Notes: a model not told the origin generated them from the letters alone. Counted from the first letter of the stretch, positions 31,345 through 43,320 are shown. The stretch: DNA of 64,000 bases from Chamaelirium japonicum (GCA_947650365.1 OX393549.1:32597126-32661125), one strand, 5' to 3'. Made by a program: numbers and translations.

Positions 31345-31429
31345 TGGTGCTTTTACTTTGGATATAGACCAATGGGACGAGGGAGATGATGGAATAGCTG
31401 CAAAAGCTTGGCAAGTGATGTTTGTATTG

Positions 31430-32352
31430 GGTGAGTATTAAGAGTTGTTATTTATAGTAACTTTGTGAATATAGACATGGTAAGGCTCCGGTGGAATGCC
31501 TCCTCGTTTGTCGTGCCGTAGGCGCATGTAGTTGTTGCCCTCACAAAGTAGACATATAATGTATAATTCTTGCTCAAAAATAAGCCAAACCAAAAATCCA
31601 AAGCAAAGGTGCCGTAACATAGAAAAGTCGGAGTCTACACGTTGGGTGAATTAAAAAATAATTTATGTATCACATATTTTTGCATCTTCAAAAATTGAGA
31701 AATGATCCAATAAGTTATCCCGTAGATAAAATGAAACATCACAGCCATCAGTCTGGGTGAGTGTTATTTACCCAAACTGATGGTTGTGATGCATTGTCAT
31801 CATACGTACTAGACGCTTTATGGAATCAGTATTCTTCAAAAACATATCTTGCGAATCGTGATATCCACTAGTATAGGTTTCGGATTAGTGGAGAGATCTT
31901 TGTACCATGGAATCGTTCTCTTGGCAAGAATTACGACATTGATTCAAATTGATAGGAAGTCCTTGGATGGATATTTGGCTTCATGGATGAGGGTCTTGAA
32001 AGTATGTCAAAAGCAAGAAGCTATTGACTTGAGACAAGCAAAAAGCAGAAACAATTTAATTAATTTTGCTAATAATCTTTATTATGTAAAAATAATCAGA
32101 CTTAGGAGTTCAATACCCTTTGCTACCCCTGCATAATTATAAAATTAAAGAGATAACAGTGAGGTTGTTCTAGTGAGGTTGTTCTGATCTTTTCATGGTA
32201 TACTAAATTTTTTTACCTATTGTTTCCGCCATTCATTAAATTAGTGAGGGGTTTGGTCTTTTTCCTCCCTCAGCACCTACAAAAAAGGACGAGCGAGAGA
32301 GAGATGGATAACAATTTCTCTCTCCCCTCTGTTCCAAACCCAAGTTGTTTCC

Positions 32353-32448
<96 letters not shown>

Positions 32449-32526
32449 ATAGATCATCTTTGAATTGGTTAGGGTACCATCAACAAAATGGTATTACTTA
32501 GTAGAACTACATTCTCATGGACATGG
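31430..32526 (-). promoter_or_regulatory. PAR1 unit A upstream region with long (CT)n
   Basis: This block recurs upstream of units D (36490-37562), B (41000-42010) and C (50105-50770 plus 59234-59354). It contains a TATA-like tatttatagtaac near 31447, an inverted pair around tcacagccatcagtctgggtg (31740-31790) and a (CT)45 run at 32355-32445. Conservation across copies shows duplication with the gene. No regulatory site can be proven. Confidence 0.5.
32355..32445. repeat. (CT)n microsatellite, about 45 units
   Basis: Uninterrupted CT dinucleotides. The equivalent positions of the other PAR1 units carry shorter runs (37463-37482, 41871-41924, 59277-59309), so the tract has changed length after duplication. 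Open frames of Ser/Leu or Arg/Glu repeats here are artefacts. Confidence 0.95.
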
Positions 32527-32649
32527 TGTTAATTGTAATGGTGTGTGTTCTCTCCCTATATAAGGAGAGGTAGTGCTAGTATAATGATAATAAATACAAG
32601 GATTTTTTTCTCCAAAAACCTAGTCTCACTCTCCCTCTCCCTTATAACA
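32527..32649 (+). repeat. Short LTR (family S) with adjacent tRNA-Met-type primer site
   Basis: Begins tgttaattg, ends ttataaca, contains the TATA-like ctatataaggagag, and is followed at once by tggtacgtatcagag, close to the initiator-Met primer site TGGTATCAGAG. Homologous LTRs lie at 42179-42319 and, inverted, at 63364-63518. The leader following it (32700-32830) is also shared with 42340-42490. No partner LTR or pol frame is seen for this copy. Confidence 0.65.
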
Positions 32650-33676
32650 TGGTACGTATCAGAGACAAGATGCTCGGTCTAGGGTTTAAGAGTTCTCCAC
32701 CAGGCTTTGGCCTCCTCGGTCACCGCCGACAACTTCAAAGAAGTCGGGAAAAATGAAATATTTTCTTCGGTCTTCTTCCTCGCGAAAGCCTTACCGCCTT
32801 CTCTAGATCCCGTCTTCGGATCCTTCAGAGTCTCGATGCCTAATCCCTTGTGTCGGCGATGGAACCAAGGTTATTCTATGACTGAGGCTTGACCTCCTTT
32901 GTAGTGAGACCAGATCCTTGGTGGGCCCCGCAACACAAGGCTCTGCAATGGCCTCCTCACCCGCGATGAGCCTCTCGCTCACGAGATCTTCATCTGCGAG
33001 TCACAACTTCTTCCGGATCTCTACTTTAGGCTCTACGATTAGGCTATTGGCTTGCTCTCACTAGTTCTCTTGTGTTTGTTCATTACCACCATTGCTAGAC
33101 GTCGCAGATCAACATCAACCACCACTATGCATGTGCTTGTTCGTCTTACAAAACCACACTTGTTTTGTCCTCACTATTACAACGTATGCTGAACATCTAT
33201 TTTGTTGGCAAAATTTGTAAGCACCAAAACCAACTCGGTGAGGTTTGTGTAACCTGTGAGTTAGGACATCGTGCACATTCACAACCCTGATTGAAGATTT
33301 TAGAGATGCAATACATTATTAGTTTTGTAGTACAACGAAGATTTAACATCAGATCAGACTGCCTAGCTCGCACACCCACTCGCATGTATTATGTTGCATA
33401 TCCATTAGGTGTAAAGGGTTTAGTATGTGTGTATTTTTAGTCTGTGAAATTATTTTACTCGATTTGCATGTATTTTATTTGATTCATCGTTTTCATGCTT
33501 TTCGAGGTTCATACATATTTAAATACCATTTTTATGCTTTCCAAGATCTGTGCCTTTTAAATATTATTCTATTCAAAATCCTAGTTAAAAGATGCTTTTG
33601 AAACTCTCGGATTACAAAAAATATAGTTTTGAAATATTTATGGTTTTACCATTGAGGTTGCCATAATTTTTCTAAC
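32650..33676 (+). other. Leader sequence of the short-LTR element and AT-rich flank
   Basis: 32650-32890 matches the leader after the 42319 LTR (ttctccacc, cctcctcggtcac, gaaatattttcttc). Beyond about 33100 there is no similarity to it and no gene signal. Confidence 0.45.
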
Positions 33677-35279
33677 TGTTAGGAGCCTATTGCTCCTTGT
33701 GCGGTCTAGACCGCAATAGGTAGCAGTAAGCAGTTTCAACACATAGAAAAATTTCTCCTTCTTTCTCTTCTTCCATGGCCGAAACCACAAGAGAGAAGGA
33801 GAGGGTGAGATGGGCGACTAGGTTTTGGGAGAGGAGACCCAAAAGGTCGGCCTCCTCTCTTTCTTTCCTTATATAAGACCTGCCCCCTTTAGTGTTTGAC
33901 CAAGTCAAAACCTTAAGAGTTGTGGCCGGCCATACATATTCAAGGAAGATGGGGGACACAAAATTCCATGTGCTCTATCCCTATACACATGGCCGCCATA
34001 TCTAAAAACAAGGAGTCGACTCTCGTAATTAGGGTGACCGACTCTATGGTTGTGAGAGAGAGTTTTACTCGACGAAATTGTGAACTGATTTCGCCTATGG
34101 ACTCTTAGAATTATTCCCATCCATATAAGATCCATATTCCATATGTGTACAACTATAAATAGATATTGATGAAAATACCTTTATGGCTCATACACATATG
34201 CGAATGGACTTCCGGCGTTTAGATATACGCTCCATCGCGCTACTTCGTATCTAGCAAATTTTATTGGATATGATTTACAATACCTATACCGATTACAAGG
34301 TGGAACCTTCATGGCTTAGGATCTCTAGCTCCAACCAGATTCTTGAATGACTATCTTGGTAGCACACCAAGAGCTCTGTCAATTAGTCCGAATCTGATTA
34401 ACCCATGACTTAACCTAGTTTGTCCTGCGGGCTGCACTCTAGTAATCCCAAACTTATATTACTCCCTTTGTAACTCATGTTCTTCACTTTAACTTGGTAA
34501 TCATTGTCCCCTCCAATGCTTGTGCCATGACTCGACTCGGGAGGTGGAGAGCACCTTCAGACTCGATCAATCATTTGACTCGATTCGATGACTTGTCAAC
34601 CATAACACCACACACTCTGGTGCTATACCTAGCAACTTAACTATCATTAGTCTAACTAATGACCACCAGGCATGGGTTTAATGTGTCGACAGTATGACTC
34701 ATCGAATGCACCCATCTATCTTTAGATATTGGATAGCCTGTAGCAGTTGCATCCTACTCTAACGCCAGCCGGGTAACGCAACGTACCGTGGTATTAGACT
34801 ATGGTAGGTCCGCACACGTTGGCACATCAAAGCACCGCACAACTGGTTAGCTTAGTGGACATGGTTTCTTAGGGTTAAGGATATATTACCTAAAGTGATA
34901 AGACAGTTAATGCACCAGTGTCTGACTCACTGATCTGTGCACCGTCCTTATTCTTGTTCAACACAATCATCCTGCTTGATCAGTGAAGATCCAATGTCCC
35001 CGTGGTGGAGACTTCACCACATCATTCAACTTACCAATAGCCTATTCCCGGTGAAACTACTAGCATCACCAAATCATGAACTGAGTCTAGGTCTACACAA
35101 GACTGGTCCTCAGGGTCTAATAAGCATGGATCCACCATGCACCTTAGTGGCCTACTGTGTTCCCTAGGGTCCTTATTATATATGGTTTACATATACTATT
35201 TTAGTTATTCATTAACTAGAGCTATTATTCAATAATGCTAATCTAGAAAATCCATGCTATGGACACACCGGCTCCAACA
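33677..35279. repeat. Possible solo LTR of a larger retrotransposon
   Basis: The segment opens TGTTAGGAGCC and closes GGCTCCAACA, an inverted terminal match typical of plant LTRs with TG/CA ends, and is 1603 bp long. It has a possible TATA region (ctataaatagatatt near 34155). No target duplication, primer site or partner LTR was found, so the call is tentative. It lies where the coding part of PAR1 unit D would be expected. Confidence 0.35.
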
Positions 35280-36489
35280 GAATGATGGTTGGTGTCTTAT
35301 GTGGATTGAGTGCTCACAATGTGCTTTTGCTAGCAGGGTATGAAGCTAGCAGTGCTCAGGAGGTCGAGGTGTTAAGGACAAGTAATTTAAGCAAAGGAGG
35401 CTGCAGGAGATTGCGTGCGATGATTGCGGTGCACCAAGTCGAGCAACTCGTGAAACGCTTGTTCGTGTGAAGCATCAGGGTTGGGTTGTGAATCGCCGTA
35501 GATCTACCAGGGTAACTCTCTAGACTCTAGTACCGTTTTTCTTTCTAGTGAATTACTTGCACCTCAGGGATCACAATCCTGACTTGGTTTTTCCCTTCGG
35601 GGTTTCCATGTAAAAATCGATTGCATACTTTTCATTCTTCTTTGCCTTGAATGTTTATTACCTTAGCACGTAGTTAACTCCTGGGTCATCACCAGTGATT
35701 GTACCTTTAAGTGGAGAGGAGCGTACCTCACTTTGCATGTTAAGATAAAATCTTTAATAGAGCGTGCAGTTAGCACGCAAACACAAGCAAGATTAAAAAT
35801 AGTAACCCATCGACTTGTATGCATTGTGCCGCAAGGGCAGATGATCGTGAGTGAAAATTTATTAGGTCATGTTTTTCTTTCATACTCCAGGAACCTCCCT
35901 TTTGAACCCCTATGGATGCTACCCATAAGAATTTTTACCCATATGGATGCTACCCATGAGAATTTCGGCCAAGGGATAAACCCTAGTCAAAATCCTCATA
36001 TGGTAACATTCACAGGTGGAGAAAGAGAGAAAAAGAAGAGAATAAAAAAAGATCTTCCTCCCCTTTGGGCTTCCACACGACGGATCCGTTCATCTTCATC
36101 AATATTCTTTATGAGGATCTAGAAAAGGAGAAGACTCTCATAAGTCTATCATTGCGGCTCGTGTGCATGGGATAGACATTAAATCAAGACGATAGTGAGA
36201 TCGTAACTTTATCTTTAACCTTCGTCGTCATCGGATCTACAACCTTAGACATCTACAAGTTTTAAGAGATAAACTTCTAATAATCTATAGATGATGGTCG
36301 CCATTATAATTTATTTTTCTAAAACCATGATATTTCATAATTCATTATTATCTAGCTATGATGCGACTTTGGTGTTGATCCGACACAAAATTTTTTGCAT
36401 CTCGACTTTTCGTCGGATAATCAGAATCCTAATTCCTATGCCACCTTATGGATGGTAAAAACCTACTTCCATCGCGGGCTCGGACCAAC
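35280..36489. other. Unassigned sequence replacing the PAR1 unit D gene body
   Basis: About 1.2 kb without a recognised gene. It ends abruptly at 36490, where homology to the PAR1 upstream block begins. A plus-strand frame of 129 codons (35733-36122) has no family signature. Probably part of a retroelement. Confidence 0.35.
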
Positions 36490-36862
36490 ATGTATTAGGT
36501 GAGTATTATTAACTTTGTGAATGCAAACGTGGTAAGGCTCCGGTGTAATGCCTCCTCTATTGTCCTGTCGTAGGTGCAAGTAACTCTTGCCTTCACGAAG
36601 TTGATAAATAATGTACAATTCTTGCTAAAAAATAAGCCAAACCAATAATCCAAAGCAAAGTTTTCGTAACAAGAAACATACAGACTCTACACGTAGGGTG
36701 AATTAAAAAAATATTTTTTATATCATATATTATTGCGTCTTTAAAAAATGAGAAATGATCCAATACTGCGTTCGTAGGCAAAGTGATGACTCATCATAGC
36801 CGTCAATTTGGATGATTAACACTCACCCAAACTAATGGATGTAATGCGTCAACTTACATAAG

Positions 36863-36977
36863 GGGTGCGATCATACCAGTGCTAAAGCACCGGATCCCAT
36901 TAGAACTCCACAGTTAAGCATGCTTGGAAAGTAGTACTAGGATGGGTGACCTCCTGGGAAGTCCTCGTGTTGCACCC
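36863..36977 (+). rRNA. 5S rRNA-like sequence (head of the SINE, not an rDNA gene)
   Basis: About 115 bp aligned end to end with plant 5S rRNA. It retains the internal control regions but has several substitutions and a short deletion around cttggaaagtag. A single copy with an A-tail and target duplication shows it is retroposed, not part of a 5S rDNA array. Confidence 0.8.
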
Positions 36978-37047
36978 ATTTCACAAAACTGGTCGGGGGC
37001 TGCCTAACCCTCCCTCCTCTTGGAGGGATTCTCAAAAAAAAAAAAAA
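36863..37047 (+). mobile_element. 5S rRNA-derived SINE with a LINE-like 3' tail
   Basis: 36863-36977 is nearly a whole 5S rRNA: gggtgcgatcataccag, agcaccggatcccat, agttaagcatgcttgg (box A), agtagtactaggatgggtga (box C region) and cctcgtgttgcaccc. It is followed by a 60-bp tail, ggtcgggggctgcctaac then a ccctcc/ggaggg stem, and a run of 14 A. The flanks tacataaggg and tacgtaaggg form a target duplication. The paralogous unit B has this site empty (ttacgtaagagacatc near 41370). The tail resembles the 3' end of the LINE at 37581-37841. Confidence 0.88.
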
Positions 37048-37580
37048 CATACGTAAGGGACACATTATGGAATCATTTCTCTTCAAAAATATCCCTTGTG
37101 AATCATGATATCCACCGGTATAGGTTTCCAATTGGTGGAGAGATACTTTTGCCATGGAATCGTCCTCTTGGCAAGAATCACGACATTGATTCAAATCAAT
37201 AGGAAGTCCCCTGATGGATATTTGCCTCCATGGATGAGGGTTTTGAAAGTATGTCAAAAGCAAGAAGCCATTGACATGAGACAGACAAAAGGCGGAAATA
37301 GTTTAATTAATTTTGCTAATAATATTTATTATATAAAAATAATTGGTCTTATGAATTCAATACCCTTTGCTACCATTGCATTGGTCTTTTCCTCCCTCAA
37401 CACGTACAAAAAAGGAAGAGACAGAGAGAGGTGACAGTTTCTCTCTCCCCTCTTCCAGCCCCCCTTCTCTCTCTCTCTCTCTAAAATTAGATAATCTTTG
37501 AATTGGTTAGGGTACCAACAGCATAATGGTATTGTTTGGTAGAAGAACCACATTCTCATGGACATGGTCCGATTTATTTT

Positions 37581-37841
37581 TTTTTTTTTTTTTGAGAACC
37601 CCTCCTAAAGGAGGGAGGGTTTGGCGGACCCCAACCAGAAATCATTAATAACTAAGATAATAGGTTGTTACAAAAAATGGTAGCCTCCGCCCCTAGCTTA
37701 TCTCTCCATGGCACAATCCAAGCGCGGAAAAAGAAAATCACCGAAAGCCGCAACTTATCCTGCCCTGCCGACTTACCTTTGAAAATTCTGCTGTTCCGCT
37801 CAAGCCAGATAACCCACACGATTGCCATGACCAAGACGTCC
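37581..37841 (-). mobile_element. 5'-truncated LINE with long target duplication
   Basis: The minus-strand frame (stop near 37652) reads VWVIWLERNSRIFKGKS, the end of the reverse-transcriptase zinc-binding region of plant L1-type LINEs. It is followed by ccgccaaaccctccctcc, a stem-loop and an A-tail (T run at 37578-37593). The sequence catggtccgatttattttt is present on both sides (about 37563-37580 and 37842-37860). Unit B keeps the uninterrupted site at 42022-42045. Confidence 0.88.
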
Positions 37842-37980
37842 CATGGTCCGATTTATTTTTGGGCACATATATATCTATATGTGTTTTTCCGCTATGTCGT
37901 GCATTTTATATTTCTAAATAATTAATGTTTCAACTAGGTATGTAAAAAAAAAAAAAACATGATTGTGAAGGGGGAAAATC

Positions 37981-38430
37981 TAGTGGTGGTAATGGGTCGT
38001 GTCGGGCCGTGTTGTGTTTAGTTTCGGGTCGTGTCCAAAACCCCTAGACCCGGACCCGACCCGGTTAATTAATCGTGTCTAGATCCTAAACCCGTACCCG
38101 ATCCGTTTATAAACGGGTAGACCCGATAAGACTTGTTCGACCTGTTTACCACACGGGTTTATTCAGTTCACCTGATCCGACCCAATCCGACTCGACCCGA
38201 CCTAACCCAATAGACCCGCTGATACTATATATTATAGTATCGGATTGCGGGTAGACCCGACCTGACACAACCCGTTGAATTTTAACTGAGTCTACCGTGT
38301 CCAGACCCTAAACCCATACCCGACCCGTTTATTAAACGGGTCTATTGTGTTGACCCGTTTATGACCTGAACCCGTTTAGCCCTGACTCAGACCCGCTAAC
38401 TTCGTGTCGGGTCCGAAATTGCCAGCCCTA
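37981..38430. mobile_element. hAT-type GGGTCGGGT element, 8-bp TSD
   Basis: Begins tagtggtggtaatgggtc and ends aaattgccagcccta. The flank ggaaaatc is repeated exactly (37973-37980 and 38431-38438). It is homologous along its length to 25079-25544. No coding capacity. Confidence 0.82.
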
Positions 38431-38514
38431 GGAAAATCTATGGGAGAAGTTTATCGTACTGCTGGGGCTTCTACTAAAGAATACATGGTTGTAAAGTGGG
38501 AGCCATCGGAAGAT

Positions 38515-38760
38515 GATGAATTTTGATGGTGCCCCCTCCCGAACCAATGGGCAAGCCGACGCGTGGTAACATCCGCCTTTGCTAGCATAGGTCGCCCAAG
38601 CGGAAGCTTGTACTGCATGGAAAGGAAATCAAAGTTGCGACAATGTTTGGATTGAGGTTGATTCGCTCTCTACCATCAAATCTTTACCTTTTTGCGCGAG
38701 AAAATCAAGTGGTGGATTTGTTCGCAACAAGAACCAAATCCTTTGTGGAAAGGCAATAGT
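38515..38760 (+). pseudogene. LINE RNase H fragment
   Basis: Plus-strand translation gives EACTAWKGNQSCDNVWIEVD followed by SLSTIKS, the second half of the RNase H domain found at the C-terminus of plant LINE proteins. Related but shorter sequence is at 27600-27690 in unit A, so the insertion predates duplication of the units. Confidence 0.6.
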
Positions 38761-39921
38761 GAAATCACTATAGCAGTCACTGTCTACACTACAATTAAAA
38801 TCATTGTAGCAAAGAGTACAATCTGCAAAGTATTGTAGCTAAAGAGTAATATTTGTATATTGTTGCTCTTTGCTATAGTAAAGAATAACATTTGTGAATT
38901 TAGGATTAGGAATAATTTTATCATTTAAAGGGGATAAAAGGTCAACAGAGGGACTTGCTACAAATACATCTTTTGTAGAGGGACCTGTTGCAAAACCATA
39001 TTATTGTTTGTCCTTTTAACCAAACCAATATCTTGCCATGGACCTAAAACTAAATTCCCCTTTTTTATTTTAGACAGTGGGACATTTTAAATCATGAATG
39101 GGGGGGATAATCAATTTAAAATATAGATCATGTATTTTTCATCAAACGAATTTCGACTGGAATCCCTTTGAAATAACCTTTGATGAACTTTCCCTATACT
39201 ATTTTTAGGGATTTTACAAATCGACCTCTGTAGTCTTCTCTGTTACATAATAACCATTATAAAGCTAGTATTTAGATGTAAGCTCCTAAAAAATCCTGAC
39301 TTTGCATATCGACCCTTTCAGTTATAAGCTTCCAAAATATAAAAATATTCCTACAATATTCCTTCTTTTAGTTGTTACTTTTGCATAACTATGTTTAATT
39401 TCCTTTTTTACCTTTGAAGTACCTAAATACCCCTCCAAAGTGAGATTTGTTCGAGCTAATTACAAATTAGAATCATAAAGATGGATCAATTTACGTATAA
39501 AAGTCGAGGATAAGCTGTTTTATATAATTTAGATTAATAGTTCATTAATGACGGTTAACAAATGGGTCAATATGTAAGATTAGGATAATATAGGGGATTG
39601 ATGTGTAAATATCATATTTATAGGAATTTTTATGTAAATATGAAATACTTCATAGGTTGATTTATAAAAATCTCTTTTTTTTTTTTTTAAAAAAATCATC
39701 ATTGTGAGCATCATCATTTTAATCATTATTGTTATTATTATATGGATTCCAAAAAACATTACTTAGCAAAAACAAAATAATCCAGATACCATATAATAGT
39801 AAACAGTAGCCACATTATCCAGGAATTTAATCATCTTTGTTCAAACATAAGATAGTAGTGGGTTGAAACTTGAGCATATAACCACCCCCCACTGAGTGTC
39901 TGTAACTTCCCAAACCTCACA

Positions 39922-40915
39922 TTAGAGAGGTGAAAGTGCAGGGCCAAACACAATGACTTGCTCAGACTGAGAAGGGGCACTAGCCGGCTTCTCCATTGAT
40001 TCCGACACCGGTCCTGCTGCCGCAACACTAGAGCTTCGGATCACGGCCACGCTGCCTTGACGAGCACTTCTTTCCAACTCATCCCTACATAACTTTGGGA
40101 GGAACACGCCTGCAGAACAAACCAAAGGAACAATCAGAATGACAATCTTGATCTCATCAGAGCAATGCAGTTGGAGTGATAGTTCATATCAGCGTACCTT
40201 CGCCAGCCGCAAGGTCGAAGTAGAGATCGACGATGTTTGGACACCCCTGGTAGCACCAAGGGGAGCAGAGCTTCTGCGTGAAATGAGGCTCGAGGAGAGA
40301 ATCCGATGAGATCCCCACCGTGCTGCGGGTGACCCCGCAAGCTTTGAGGCACCCGTCGGTCTCGATCCAGTCCTTGAGATTGCCGGCCTCAATCTCTGAC
40401 GAGCGGCAAGAGAAGTGATCTAGCCCTCCTCTCCGCACTCGCTTCTCGAGCACGCAACGTGTGCCCGTCGACGAGACGGCGAAAGCACACATGCTATGGT
40501 CCAGGCCCTCACAATGGACCCCCCCTGTAAACAAATCAAGGTAACAATATTTAGACCCAAGACCTCCTAGAAACGAGAGTTCTGATACCATGTTAGAAAA
40601 CCATTTCAGCCAAATGTTTAAGTTGTTAAGGAATGCATGTGCCAACAATGTAGATCAAGCTAACAAGACCTAATGGAAGACCGTCATTAGCTGTGTCAAT
40701 CCCATACGAGAAAGGTTGAAGGTTGATGCTAGGTTGAAAGCCATTTATAAAAAAACAACTCAAACTATAAAATGAATCCTAATTCGGCTCTATAGATGTG
40801 ATGGATTATGATCACCTGCTCGAACTTTATCCGAGGATGTACCGAGGGTCCCCTGTACTAACAAGACAAGGGCAAGAGCAAGGAACAGGAGAAAGCCATT
40901 GAAGAAGCGAGCCAT
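39922..40915 (-). CDS. PAR1 family protein, copy B (intact)
   Basis: Exons 40843-40915, 40198-40524 and 39922-40109 have the same lengths as in copy A (73, 327, 188 bases; 195 residues) and canonical sites. The signal peptide starts MARFFNGFLLFLALALVLLV. The Cys-rich core is kept (CAFAVSSTGTRCVLEKR, GCLKACGVTRS, KLCSPWCYQGCPNIVDL), with substitutions relative to A (C-terminal tail FGPALSPL, and Val for Met at the exon 3 start). No stops or shifts. As a recent tandem paralogue it probably still makes a secreted protein. Confidence 0.92.
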
Positions 40916-40999
40916 TGGTGCTTTTACTTTGGATTTAGACCAATGAGACTAGGGAGATGGTTGAATAGCCTCTAAAGCTTAGGGAGTGATGTTTGTATT

Positions 41000-41868
41000 G
41001 GGTGAGTATTAAGAGCTGCTATTTATAGTAACTTTGTGAATGCAGACGTGGTAAGACTCCGGTGGAATGCCTCCTCTATTGTCGTGCCGTAGGCGCAAGT
41101 AGCTCTTGCCCTCACAAAGTTGACAAATAATGTATAATTCTTGCTAAAAAATAAGCCAAACCAATAATCCAAAGCAAAGTTGGTGAAACATGAAACATAC
41201 GGACTCTACACGTTGGGTGAATTAAAAAATAATTTATATATCACATATTTTTGCATCTTCAAAAGTGAGAAATGATCCAATAAGGCATCCGTAGGCAAGG
41301 TGACACATCATAGCCGTCTGTTTAGGTGAACAACCCTCACCCAAATTGATGAATGTGATGCGTCACGTTACGTAAGAGACATCTTATGGAATCACTACTC
41401 TTCAAAAATATCCCTTGTGAATCATGATATCCACCGGTATAGGTTTCCTGTTGGTGGAGAGATCTTCGTTTCATGGAATCGTCCTCTTGGCAAGGATCGC
41501 GACATTGATTCAAATCGATAGGAAGTCCTTGGATGGATATTTGCCTCCATGGATGAAGGTCTTGAAAGTATGTCAAAAGCAAGAAGCCATTGACATGAGA
41601 CAGACAAAAAAGCAAAAATAGTTTAATTAATTTTGTTCATAATCTTTATTATATAAAAATAATTAGGATTATGAATTCAAGACCCTTTGCTACCCCAACA
41701 AACTTATAAAAAGAGATTGCAGTGAAATTGTTCTCTTATTTGTCATGGTACACTAATTACTTTTACCCATTGTTGACCCCCATTCATTAAATTAGCGATG
41801 GGTTTGCTCTTTTTCCTCCCTCAATACCTACAAAAAAAGCCAAAAAAAACCAAGATAGGGAAGGATAA

Positions 41869-41928
<60 letters not shown>

Positions 41929-42178
41929 GTTTGTGTGTGTGTGTGTCAAAATAGATCATCATTGTATTTGTTAGGGTACCATCAACATAATGGTATTGCT
42001 TAGTAGAAGAATCATATTATCATGGACATGGTCTGATTTATTTTTGTGCACATATATGTTGTGTAGCTTATATTTCTAAATAATTAATGTTTCAACGAGG
42101 TCAATAAAAAAAAAAACTCCAGTAAGTTGAATTGTGGAAGGACTTGTGTTAATTCATAAAAAAAAACCTAGAGAGATT
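41000..42178 (-). promoter_or_regulatory. PAR1 unit B upstream region
   Basis: Homologous to 31430-32526. Includes a TATA-like tatttatagtaac, the catggacatggtctgattt block that is split by a LINE in unit D, and a (CT)n tract at 41871-41924 followed by a short (TG)n run. Confidence 0.5.
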
Positions 42179-42319
42179 GTTCAAAGTAGTCTTACTATTA
42201 GTCCCATACGAATTATGGAAGTGTATCTATATAAGGAGAGACAGTGCTAGTATAATGATAATCAATACATTGAGTCTTCTCTCCAAAACCCTAGTCCCTT
42301 TCTCCCTCTATATCTAACA
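42179..42319 (+). repeat. Short LTR (family S), second copy
   Basis: Begins tgttcaaagtagtcttac, ends tatatctaaca, and shares ttactattagtccca, tatataaggagag and ctctccaaaaccctag with the LTR at 63364-63518 (inverted) and in part with 32527-32649. The following leader (42330-42490) matches 32680-32840. The primer-site position reads atcttcctagg, so the site itself has been lost. Confidence 0.6.
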
Positions 42320-42765
42320 ATCTTCCTAGGGTTTTAGAGTTCTCCACCCAATCTCTGCCTCCTCGGTCACTGCCGGAGATCTCGAAGAGGCTAGGAATAG
42401 TGAAATATTTTCTTCAGTCCTCTTTCTTGTGGAAGCCTTGCCTCCTTCTCTCAATCCCTTCTTAGGATCCTTCGAAGCCTCGACCAGCTCCTATGGCGAC
42501 AGCTCTAATTATTGATGATTCTCCTTTACTCCTTGACAGATGGTGCTTTGTTGCTGCGTGACTTTGATTCCTTGTGTCACAACCGAGCATCTTCGAGTCT
42601 CGTGATCAATGCTGTAGCGATCATGAGCACCATAATCAACCGAGTGCATCAAACCCACATGTATCATCTGCTGAGGTGAACAGCTTGCTCGTGCAATCAA
42701 TGGAGAGCCTGGCCATTATCTTTGCCCAGATATGCTCTTCATGTCGGGTGTTTACCGTCTTCCCT

Positions 42766-43320
42766 GAGTGCGCTCTGCACGTCAGGCCTCTGATGTATTC
42801 CTAGGGTACACTCCATACGGCGGGCGTTTGTCGTATTCCTCGGGTGCGTTCATCACATCGGGAGGCTGGTCATTGTCTTCCCTGGGTGCACTCTGCACGC
42901 CGGGCATTTGCCATCTCCCCAAGTTTGTTCATCAGGTCGAGTGTCCATCGTATTCCCCGGGTGTGATCAACACGCCATGAGCCCAACCCTTTCTCGCACC
43001 ATATTTCTTGGGTGCACTCAGCACGCCGGGAGCTTAACCCTATCTCGTATTCATATTCCTCGGGTGCACTCAGCACGCCGATAGCTTAGCCCTATCTCGT
43101 ATTCATATTCCTCGGGTGCACTCAGGACACCGGCAACCCAACCGTATTCCCCGGGTACGCTCAACATAGCGGGAGCCTGGTCCTCTGTCATGCCGTAATC
43201 CCCGGGTGCGCTTAGCATATCGGGAGCCTGACCCTCTCTCGCGTTGTATTTTCCGGATGTGCTCATCACGCCGGGAGCCTGACCCTCTCTCACGCTGTAT
43301 TCCCTGGGTCTACCCACTCC
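42766..43320. repeat. CTCGGGTGCACTCAGCACGCC minisatellite
   Basis: About ten degenerate units of 45-60 bp, each with a version of attccccgggtgc, gctcagcacgccgggagc and ctgaccctctctcg. Minus-strand frames running through it (68 and 88 codons, with MLSAPGEYG-type repeats) follow the period of the DNA and show no domain. Confidence 0.75.

Larger units (their letters stand above)
36490..37925 (-). pseudogene. PAR1 unit D: upstream region without its gene
   Basis: Starting at attaggtgagtattatt the sequence matches the promoter-side blocks of units A and B (gtggtaaggctccggtg, gataggtttccaattgg equivalents, (CT)n at 37463-37482). No PAR1 exon lies on its downstream (left) side. The block is interrupted by a 5S-derived SINE (36863-37047) and a LINE fragment (37581-37841). 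Confidence 0.7.

Noticed and set aside
32220-32501. Ser/Leu-repeat and Arg/Glu-repeat proteins
   Set aside because: Pure translation of the (CT)n/(GA)n microsatellite. The same holds for frames at 15254-15475 and 59140-59376.
36863-36977. A functional 5S rRNA gene
   Set aside because: A single copy with deletions, fused to a tail with poly-A and target duplication. It is a retroposed SINE head.
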